Below, in pieces: positions 42,188 through 47,689 of a stretch of 47,689 nucleotides of DNA (the stretch's first letter is position 1; each line of letters opens with the position of its first letter). The DNA lies in NCBI GenBank assembly GCA_902800495.1, contig CADCET010000026.1, positions 1-47,689 of the forward strand. The letters are read 5' to 3'. Source of the DNA: an uncultured Prevotellaceae bacterium (GTDB lineage: Bacteria > Bacteroidota > Bacteroidia > Bacteroidales > Bacteroidaceae). The notes beneath the pieces were generated by a model. The model was not told the DNA's origin, did no database searches, and saw only the letters and a program-made list of their open reading frames with translations. The translations under genes and the position numbers were made by a program.

Positions 42188-42460
42188 ATCCTTCAATCCG
42201 TTTCAAAAAAGGGCCACCCGCCGAGCATCACGGCGGCGACGCTGCCAGGCTGACCGATATGGCCGTCCGGACTTCTGTTAATTCATGGAAAAACACTTTT
42301 CCACAACAAATCATCAGCATCGTCACGAGCGGCAGGCTCCGGCTCGCCGCTCGTGTCTATGCCGCCGTAGATGTCCTTGCGATACAATGCCGAGGCCACC
42401 GGCCACATCGTTGAAGGATTTGATTTGTCGACGTGTCGCGACAGCCCCGCAAATACTTAC
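42188..42460. other. Intergenic region with two GC-rich hairpins
   Basis: No gene is supported here. CCGCCG/CGGCGG (42218-42223, 42231-42236) and a perfect 10-bp stem CACGAGCGGC/GCCGCTCGTG (42324-42333, 42346-42355) are present. Neither has a clear T-tract. They lie between the convergent ends of the GT2 and bspA-like genes and may act as weak or bidirectional terminators. Confidence 0.5.
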
Positions 42461-45400
42461 TTATAGTGCGAACTTCAGCGTCCGTCCGTTGATTGTCAGG
42501 ATGTACACCTGTCCCTTCTGCAGACGGATCTTTTGATTGTCGCCCTCGATGACGGTGCTGACCACCTGCTGACCGCTTGACGTGTAGACAACGCAGCAGC
42601 TCTGCGGCTCGACATGAGAGATGACGACACCATCGTCGACCACTTTCACCGTTGCCAGCCCGGCTCTTGCCGAGGCAACTTCCGACGGTGCATCCTGTTC
42701 GTAGACAACAATCAAGGTGGCGTCGCTCATGATGGTGGGCGTCGTGTAGCTGCTGCCGTCCTTCACCTGTGCCGTCACGTCCATGCCGTCCAGCGTCACG
42801 CTGACCACCTTCCAGCCCTCTTCGGGCGTTATTGTCAGCACCTGCTCCGTGCCCTTCCTTACCTTCATCTTCGTCGTACCCTGTCCGTCTTTCACCGTCA
42901 GCCATACCAGCACCTCCGGCTCCGGCTGCTTCACCACCATGCCGTAGACCACCAGGTCGTGGGCGGGCATCGTTGCGGGATAAGTGTACCACGATACGGT
43001 GTTTCCTTCGCTGTCCGTTGTGGGAGCGGTGATGCTACTGCCGTATGTTACATTCTTAGACGACAGTTCCCTGTTCTCGGCGATGAACGACAGGCGGTAG
43101 CTGTTGATGGTAAACCGTCCTGTCACCGTCGTGTTCTGTGCTGGCATCGTCGTCGGCTCATTCTGCCAGCCCGAGAAGGTATAGCCCTCCTTCGACGGCT
43201 CCGTCTCCTTCGCCACCGTTGCCCCTTCCTCTATGGTCTCCTGCTTGTACTGCTGTCCATCCAGCATATATGTCAGGGTGTACTTCGTTGGTACTGGAGC
43301 AGGTTCTGGCTTCACCACCATACCGTAGACCACCAAATCGTGGGCGGGCATTGTTGCAGGGTAGGTGTACCACGACACGGTGTTGCCCTCGCTGTCTGTT
43401 GACGGGGCTGTTATTTGACTGCCGTATGCCACGTTTCGTACTGATAGTTCCTTGTTGTCTACAATGAACGACAGGCGGTATTTGGCAGTCTCGCCAGTCA
43501 TGATGGGCGAGATGCCATTCCAGCTAAACGTGGCCGTCGCTTCGTCCGAATTCTGATATCCGCTCTTTGTGGCTATCACCCTGATGGTGTAGGTTGCCCC
43601 TAACTGTATAGAAGAGGTGGTGTAGCTCTTGACGTCTGCATCTGTGATAGAGGACGAATACTCCACGCCCTCTGTTGCACAGCTGAAGACGATACGGCCA
43701 TTGTCGTAGCTGATGACCGGCGTAGCACATTTCTTGACCTCTACGCCGCCGCCAGCAAGCGTCTTGAGCGACGAGAACTTACTCCAAGGGTTAGCACTTT
43801 GATAGTCGCTGACAGATGCTTCTGGTACATAGAGTGGAATACTATAGTTGCTGAAAGTGTTATCGTAAGCAAAAGGAGGCGTCGTTGCTAACACTTTTAC
43901 TTCCGTCAAGCCACAGCTCGCAAATGCTTCTTGGTAAATAACCTCAACCTTTTCAGGTATGGTGATGCTACTAAGTGAAGTACAACCGTTAAAGGTGTTT
44001 GCTTTTATTAGCTTTAGTTCATTTGACAAGACAAGTGAAGACATTTTACTACATCCTTGGAAAGCAGATTCACCAATAGACGTGACACTATTGGGGATAA
44101 GCAAGGAGGTCAGGCCACTACAGCCATAGAGCGCCGACTCCCCGATGTTGGTCACAGTGTTAGGGATGGTGATACTCGTCAGGCTGCTACAATTATAGAA
44201 TGTGTAATTCCCGATGTTGGTCACGGAGTTGGGAATTATCAAATTTATTACTTTTTTTCCATTAAGAGATAAAGATTTTGCATAGTTAAGGGGATTAGAA
44301 AGATTGTTTGTAAATTTAATATTACACCAGGCAGTTAAATCAGAAATATTGACAGAAGTAAGGCTGCTACATTTTTTGAACGCAGAACTACCGATGTAGG
44401 TTACGGAGTTTGGAATGGTGATACTCGTCAGACCACTACAGTTCTCGAACGTAGAACTACCGATTCTGGTCACGGAGTTTGGAATGGTGATACCCGTCAG
44501 GCCACTACAGTTCTCGAACGCAGAACTACTGATACTGGTCACGGAGTTGGGAATGGTGACACTCTTTAGGCTGCTGCATTTATAGAAAGAAGAACTCTCG
44601 ATGCTGGCTACGGAGTTGGGGATATTGATGCTTGTTAGGCCGCTACATCCAGAGAATGCAGAACTTCCAATGCTGGTTACGGAGTTGCCAATGGTGACGT
44701 TTGTTAGGCCGCTACAATTGAAGAAGGCAGACTCTCCAATATTAATCACTGAATTGGGTATGTTGATGTTCGTCAGGCCGCTACATCTAGAGAACGCAGA
44801 ATTCCCTATCTTGGTTACAGAGTTGGGGATATTGATACTTGTTAGGCCGCTACATTCAGAGAACGCAGAACTCCCGATGCTGGTCACGGAGTTGCCGATA
44901 GTGACTTTTGTCAGGCCGCTACATTGATAGAAGGCATACTCTCCAATGCTAGTCACTGAGTTGGGTATGTTGATGTTCGTCAGACCGCTACAGCCATAGA
45001 AAGCTTCCTCCTCAATGCTGGCCACGGAGTTGGGGATGGTGACACTCGTCAGACCGCTACAGCCATAGAACGTCTTCTCTCCGATGCTGGTCACGGAATT
45101 GGGGATGGTGATGCTCGTCAAGCCACTACAATTCAAGAACGCATAACCTGCTATACCCAAAGTTCCTTCTTCCAAAACAATATTTGTATTCGGTGACATC
45201 GTACCTTTATACATATATGCAACTTTACTAACATAAACAAGTCCATCGGGCTGATTATTGTACCATGCCGTGCCATTGAATGCATTACTGCCGATGCTGA
45301 TCACGGAGTTGGGGATGGTTATGTCTGCCAGATTGCTACAGCCAGAAAACGCATAACTATCGATGCTGGTCACGGAGTTGGGGATGGTGACACTCGTCAG

Positions 45401-45733
45401 ACCGCTACAATTGCAGAACGCCTGAGCTCCGATGCTGGTCACGGAGTTGGGTATAGTAATGCTCGTCAGGCTTCTACAACCATAAAACGAACTCTCACCG
45501 ATGCCGGTTACGGAGTAGGTAGTACCATTGTAAGTAATTGTTTCGGGTATAACGACGTTGCCAGAATAAGTCCAGTTGTTATCACTATACATGTAATAGT
45601 AGTATGTTACTGTCGCCTCTGTTCCCGAAAAGTTGTAATAAATGCCATTTACCCTAGCATCGTAAGCAAATGTCACAATATTTGTCATGCTCATAAGAAA
45701 GGCGAGCAGGAATTTGATGTTTTGCTGTTTCAT
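42461..45733 (-). CDS. BspA-like leucine-rich repeat surface protein
   Basis: 1090 residues from the ATG at 45733; the open frame continues to 45829, but the normal signal peptide starts here (MKQQNIKFLLAFLMSM). About 21 LRR_5/BspA repeats of 23 residues follow, of the type SAFSGCSGLTSINIPNSVTSIG. Then come two near-identical blocks (YRLSFI...SEGNTVSWYTYPATMPAHDL) flanking an InlB B-like repeat (YTLTYMLDGQQYKQET, GYTFSGW). The C-terminus (VVYTSSGQQVV, KGQVYILTINGRTLKFAL) resembles a secretion/anchoring CTD. BspA proteins bind host or cell surfaces. The repeats are nearly identical in DNA and open to recombination. Confidence 0.9.
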   Translation of the reverse strand: MKQQNIKFLLAFLMSMTNIVTFAYDARVNGIYYNFSGTEATVTYYYYMYSDNNWTYSGNVVIPETITYNGTTYSVTGIGESSFYGCRSLTSITIPNSVTSIGAQAFCNCSGLTSVTIPNSVTSIDSYAFSGCSNLADITIPNSVISIGSNAFNGTAWYNNQPDGLVYVSKVAYMYKGTMSPNTNIVLEEGTLGIAGYAFLNCSGLTSITIPNSVTSIGEKTFYGCSGLTSVTIPNSVASIEEEAFYGCSGLTNINIPNSVTSIGEYAFYQCSGLTKVTIGNSVTSIGSSAFSECSGLTSINIPNSVTKIGNSAFSRCSGLTNINIPNSVINIGESAFFNCSGLTNVTIGNSVTSIGSSAFSGCSGLTSINIPNSVASIESSSFYKCSSLKSVTIPNSVTSISSSAFENCSGLTGITIPNSVTRIGSSTFENCSGLTSITIPNSVTYIGSSAFKKCSSLTSVNISDLTAWCNIKFTNNLSNPLNYAKSLSLNGKKVINLIIPNSVTNIGNYTFYNCSSLTSITIPNTVTNIGESALYGCSGLTSLLIPNSVTSIGESAFQGCSKMSSLVLSNELKLIKANTFNGCTSLSSITIPEKVEVIYQEAFASCGLTEVKVLATTPPFAYDNTFSNYSIPLYVPEASVSDYQSANPWSKFSSLKTLAGGGVEVKKCATPVISYDNGRIVFSCATEGVEYSSSITDADVKSYTTSSIQLGATYTIRVIATKSGYQNSDEATATFSWNGISPIMTGETAKYRLSFIVDNKELSVRNVAYGSQITAPSTDSEGNTVSWYTYPATMPAHDLVVYGMVVKPEPAPVPTKYTLTYMLDGQQYKQETIEEGATVAKETEPSKEGYTFSGWQNEPTTMPAQNTTVTGRFTINSYRLSFIAENRELSSKNVTYGSSITAPTTDSEGNTVSWYTYPATMPAHDLVVYGMVVKQPEPEVLVWLTVKDGQGTTKMKVRKGTEQVLTITPEEGWKVVSVTLDGMDVTAQVKDGSSYTTPTIMSDATLIVVYEQDAPSEVASARAGLATVKVVDDGVVISHVEPQSCCVVYTSSGQQVVSTVIEGDNQKIRLQKGQVYILTINGRTLKFAL
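43900..45510 (-). repeat. 69-nt coding repeat array of the bspA-like gene
   Basis: About 20 tandem units of about 69 nt encode the leucine-rich repeats. Plus-strand words such as CACGGAGTTGGGGATGGTGA and GGCCGCTACA recur, many units differing by only a few bases. The array is broken by less regular segments near 44230-44370 and 45150-45270. Confidence 0.85.
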
Positions 45734-45785
45734 AATCTCTATAGCTTTTAGGTTATTGTTTCTGTTTAAAATGACACAAAAAGAA

Positions 45786-45813
45786 AACGTGGACAGTTTA
45801 CTACGTCTACGTT
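45786..45813. repeat. Imperfect hairpin upstream of the bspA-like gene
   Basis: AACGTGGAC (45786-45794) and GTCTACGTT (45805-45813) pair with one mismatch. It lies in the presumed leader, between the gene and the larger inverted repeat. Confidence 0.5.
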
Positions 45814-45929
45814 CTAGAGGTATCGCCAAACACCTTGTAATCTTAAACGAGTAATGCCCACGCCTTTCAGCGTGAACTTCTACTTCAGTTCTTGATTACG
45901 TTCTATTAAATTTGGCGATTTTCTAGAAC
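45811..45929. repeat. 120-bp nested inverted repeat
   Basis: Outer arms GTTCTAGAGGTATCGCCAAA (45811-45830) and TTTGGCGATTTTCTAGAAC (45911-45929) are inverted copies with few differences. Inside them GTAATC/GATTAC (45837-45842, 45894-45899) and CACGC/GCGTG (45859-45863, 45870-45874) pair around nearly the same centre. No open frame and no clear target duplication were seen. It may be a MITE-like element, a cruciform or a structured leader. Confidence 0.65.
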
Positions 45930-46019
45930 AAGAATCCGAAAGTGGATGTCCATCCTATATGTTATTCAGTCATTGTTATGTTACCATACGCAGTACAGTT
46001 TTATTGATTCAACAATTAT

Positions 46020-46388
46020 TTATTGCTGTTCCCACTGTTTCCAGTTAGTCTCAGCTATATATCTGCTTATCTGTTCGCGGAGCGTTGCAAGTTCGTTCGT
46101 CACGACATCCCAGACAACAAGATTGTCAATCTGGAAGTATTCGTGTACAATGTAGTTACGCATGCCTTTGACCATCTTCCAAGGAGTCTCGGGATGGGAT
46201 GCTTGGAAATCTATCGTTAGCATATTGGCAGCCTCACCAATAATCTCAATATTCTTTACTACAGCATAGTACATCATGTCATCCTCCACAAGGTCTTGGA
46301 AAGTCTTCCCCTTGGTATAACGTAATATGCGATCAATGGCCATAAGCATATGCTCAAGCCGTTCGCGGTCTTTAAGCGGCTCTCTCAT
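46020..46388 (-). CDS. hepT: HepT-type HEPN ribonuclease toxin
   Basis: 122 residues, DUF86/HEPN family, all helical. The active-site motif RX4HXY is present as RNYIVHEY (Arg77, His82, Tyr84). The Arg and His form the RNase centre, and the Tyr is the residue that MntA-type antitoxins modify with AMP in studied systems. Family pattern NIEIIGEAAN is also present. It overlaps the mntA gene by 17 nt and is the downstream partner, the usual order. It lies in AT-rich DNA, consistent with transfer. Confidence 0.92.
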   Translation of the reverse strand: MREPLKDRERLEHMLMAIDRILRYTKGKTFQDLVEDDMMYYAVVKNIEIIGEAANMLTIDFQASHPETPWKMVKGMRNYIVHEYFQIDNLVVWDVVTNELATLREQISRYIAETNWKQWEQQ

Positions 46389-46674
46389 ATATCAGGATTT
46401 TATCGCGGTTTACACTTTCACGGGCAAAGGCTGCCAGCGTACGTTCTACCACTAAGTCTACGTTGCGGCCTAATAACTCTTTCAGGTCTTCATACATACC
46501 AAAAAACCTCAGTCCAACAGGCTGTGAGTGATCAAGTACAACAAGTATGTCAACATCGCTGTCCTCCCGTTGCTCGCCGCGGGCATAGGAGCCAAAGAGC
46601 CAAGCCTTCACGACGGGTTGTGTCTTGAAGTACTCGGCTATCTGCCTGCTGATGGTTGTCGCTTCTATACTCAT
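46372..46674 (-). CDS. mntA: MntA-type nucleotidyltransferase antitoxin
   Basis: 100 residues, minimal nucleotidyltransferase. The active site GSX10DXD is complete as GSYARGEQREDSDVD (Gly28-Ser29, Asp40, Asp42), with a third acidic position in NVDLVVE. In known MntA-HepT (type VII) modules it AMPylates the HepT tyrosine and silences the toxin. The intact motif suggests an active module. Its promoter at 46694-46725 shares a 19-nt block with the PIN module promoter. Confidence 0.93.
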   Translation of the reverse strand: MSIEATTISRQIAEYFKTQPVVKAWLFGSYARGEQREDSDVDILVVLDHSQPVGLRFFGMYEDLKELLGRNVDLVVERTLAAFARESVNRDKILIYERAA

Positions 46675-46693
46675 AGGAGATGTTATGACGGGG

Positions 46694-46731
46694 CAAAGAT
46701 AGAAAGAAAAACTGAAAGTTCCAAATAATTG
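46694..46731 (-). promoter_or_regulatory. Promoter of the mntA-hepT module
   Basis: On the minus strand, TATCTTTG (46701-46694) and TTTG (46725-46722) are 20 nt apart. The block TGAAAGTTCCAAATAATTG (plus strand, 46713-46731) covers the -33 element and recurs exactly at 47535-47553. Confidence 0.8.
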
Positions 46732-46793
46732 GGCGGAAAAATCGAAACGAAGGAGGTGGCGGAGAATATTTTTAGAAGAACACTAAGTACCTA

Positions 46794-47204
46794 CTATCTA
46801 TTAAGATACTCTGCAGGTTCTTCACAAGGAATAAGAGAATTTGCGAAATCTTGCTTGTTTCGAGTTATTATAACATCAACTCCAAAACGCAAGGCCGAAA
46901 AATATTGCATTGCATCTTCAAAATCCTTGAAATCAGAATGAGAGGCTTCTTCAATTGTTACTCTATCTACTACAGTTGGTGTACAGAGCGTACAAAAACT
47001 TGCAATCTTCTTAAAAATGACTTCCGGATCTAATTTACTTCTCCCCATCAAATAACTTGCCGTTGCAAAGGTCAAAGACGAACAACACAGTTCAATTTCT
47101 TTCTTGTATGCCTTCACTACAATAGTGGCTGCGGGCAAATAGAAGTCACCACGCTCACACAAAAAGTCCACGACAACATTAGTGTCAAGAAAAACTTTAT
47201 CCAT
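46794..47204 (-). CDS. PIN-domain (VapC-like) ribonuclease toxin
   Basis: 136 residues. Acidic PIN residues are visible: Asp7 in VFLDTNVVVDFL, Asp94/Asp97 in FKDFEDAMQYFSAL, and Asp119 in IITRNKQDF. The position often held by Glu reads SSLTFATASYLMG, as is common in the PIN_3 subgroup, so this is not a sign of inactivation. PIN toxins cleave RNA, often tRNA or rRNA. It overlaps the upstream antitoxin gene by 8 nt. Confidence 0.88.
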   Translation of the reverse strand: MDKVFLDTNVVVDFLCERGDFYLPAATIVVKAYKKEIELCCSSLTFATASYLMGRSKLDPEVIFKKIASFCTLCTPTVVDRVTIEEASHSDFKDFEDAMQYFSALRFGVDVIITRNKQDFANSLIPCEEPAEYLNR

Positions 47205-47445
47205 AAATATCTTCCCAATGTTGATGCATAAGATTCTTTACATTAACATTAGCCGGTATGTCTGTCTTAACACTCATATTGCGTACGAAATCTGGTATGG
47301 AAGAGTCATCCTCCTTACTATGCTGCTCAACTTTCGGCATCGCAAGCATACTTTTTACCAATAATGACAACTTGTAGAGCAACGACTCATCACTAATTAA
47401 GTCGATGTCATGGTACAACGAGTATTTCATTTCTATTGCTGTCAT
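47197..47445 (-). CDS. Probable antitoxin of the PIN-domain module
   Basis: 82 residues, or 77 if the second Met (47430, MKYSLYHDIDL) is used. A helical Leu-rich middle (ESLLYKLSLLVKSMLAM) is followed by a polar, probably disordered C-terminus (EQHSKEDDSSIPDFVRNM) ending in HQHWEDIYG, the layout of antitoxins whose tail wraps the toxin. No clear DNA-binding domain is seen. Identification rests on size and the 8-nt overlap with the PIN gene. Confidence 0.75.
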   Translation of the reverse strand: MTAIEMKYSLYHDIDLISDESLLYKLSLLVKSMLAMPKVEQHSKEDDSSIPDFVRNMSVKTDIPANVNVKNLMHQHWEDIYG

Positions 47446-47449
47446 AATA

Positions 47450-47459
47450 ATAACGTTAT
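47450..47459. promoter_or_regulatory. Palindrome in the leader of the PIN module
   Basis: ATAACGTTAT is a perfect 10-bp palindrome five nt upstream of the antitoxin start. It could be an autoregulatory operator, but there is no direct support. Confidence 0.3.
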
Positions 47460-47515
47460 AAATGTTTGCTAATTTGACCGCCCGCCGCCCACGAGTGAGC
47501 TGTCAAGCGATGGTG

Positions 47516-47553
47516 CAAAGATAGGGATTTATTTTGAAAGTTCCAAATAATTG
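47516..47553 (-). promoter_or_regulatory. Promoter of the PIN-domain module
   Basis: On the minus strand, TATCTTTG (47523-47516) and TTTG (47547-47544) are 20 nt apart. TGAAAGTTCCAAATAATTG (47535-47553) is identical in sequence and spacing to the mntA-hepT promoter. Confidence 0.8.
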
Positions 47554-47564
47554 TGCAAAAAAAT

Positions 47565-47598
47565 CTCCGCAGCGGTTAGTGCTACGGAGTTTTTTTTA
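47565..47598. terminator. Bidirectional terminator upstream of the PIN module
   Basis: CTCCGCAGC (47565-47573) and GCTACGGAG (47581-47589) pair with one mismatch, with an A-tract on the left and eight to nine T on the right. It would insulate the toxin-antitoxin promoters from genes beyond the window end. Confidence 0.75.
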
Positions 47599-47602
47599 TT
47601 AC

Positions 47603-47654
47603 GGGATTCTTCGTTTCAGAGTTTCTGGGTTCATTCGAGTGTCCCAGAGATCCC
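47603..47654. other. Possible two-stem hairpin at the window end
   Basis: GGGAT/ATCCC (47603-47607, 47650-47654) encloses TTCTGGG/CCCAGAG (47623-47629, 47643-47649). No gene is recognised in the last 90 nt. Confidence 0.3.
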
Positions 47655-47689
47655 TTATGTAAACGGTATCGGATTTAGGGGCATAATAG

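Noticed and set aside
44601-44927. Plus-strand repetitive open frame of 108 codons
   Set aside because: Shadow of the bspA-like repeats on the other strand.
43900-45510. Possible CRISPR or satellite array
   Set aside because: The 69-nt units are in frame and encode leucine-rich repeats of a secreted protein.
45811-45929. Intact insertion sequence
   Set aside because: The element is only about 120 bp, has no transposase and no clear target duplication, so it was listed as an inverted repeat only.
46794-47204. Inactive PIN toxin because the second acidic residue seems missing
   Set aside because: The SSLTFATASYLM pattern is usual in the PIN_3 subgroup, and the other acidic residues are present.
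47603-47654. Possible tRNA-like structure
   Set aside because: The paired region spans only about 50 nt and lacks D-arm, anticodon arm and a standard T-loop.

Overview
The window looks like a chromosomal segment of a Bacteroidota bacterium, most likely a Prevotella-type gut or rumen organism. Nearly every operon starts with the Bacteroidota -7 element TAnnTTTG, sometimes with an upstream TTTG about 20 nt away, and Shine-Dalgarno sequences are scarce. The gene families also fit: BspA-like repeats, a SufE protein, LytS/LytT two-component genes, and Bacteroidota-type lipoproteins with SSC or AAC lipoboxes. No rRNA, tRNA, CRISPR array or intact insertion sequence was seen. Assignments come from reading the sequence and translations only; no database search was run.

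Layout. 1-487 has no gene and is packed with short palindromes and tandem repeats. 488-10128 holds a Fur-family regulator, trpS and cysS (divergent), a papain-like lipoprotein, a U32 protein overlapping an HTH protein, a clostripain-like lipoprotein, an alpha/beta-hydrolase lipoprotein and sufE. 10253-13028 is the anaerobic ribonucleotide reductase pair nrdD-nrdG. A Na/Pi cotransporter is divergent from a uridine-kinase-like gene that forms an operon with an alarmone synthetase-like gene (13062-17648). 17685-22990 is one minus-strand operon: unknown gene, rpoN, PAP2, purE, ispG and a TlpA-like lipoprotein. 23082-27674 is another: yitT, DUF3737, a MalY/PatB-type aminotransferase, a LytS-type kinase and a LytTR regulator.

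27808-36373 is a plus-strand envelope operon: miaB, two LtaS-like sulfatase-fold transferases, a polytopic membrane protein and an MsbA-like ABC exporter. It runs into a glycosyltransferase cluster (36407-42187), with three genes on the minus strand, including a GT11-GT2 fusion, and two on the plus strand. These two blocks probably cooperate in making and exporting a surface glycan. 42461-45733 is a BspA-like surface protein with about 21 leucine-rich repeats. 46020-47445 is AT-rich and carries two toxin-antitoxin modules, MntA-HepT and a PIN-domain pair, with a shared promoter block.

The least explained material is the short-repeat DNA: hairpins of similar geometry but different sequence, set next to tandem repeats of 7, 9 or 10 nt at gene borders and twice inside genes. 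Others are a nested 120-bp inverted repeat upstream of the bspA-like gene, probable leaderless starts, mirrored synthetase promoters, and the DUF3737 sensor operon.
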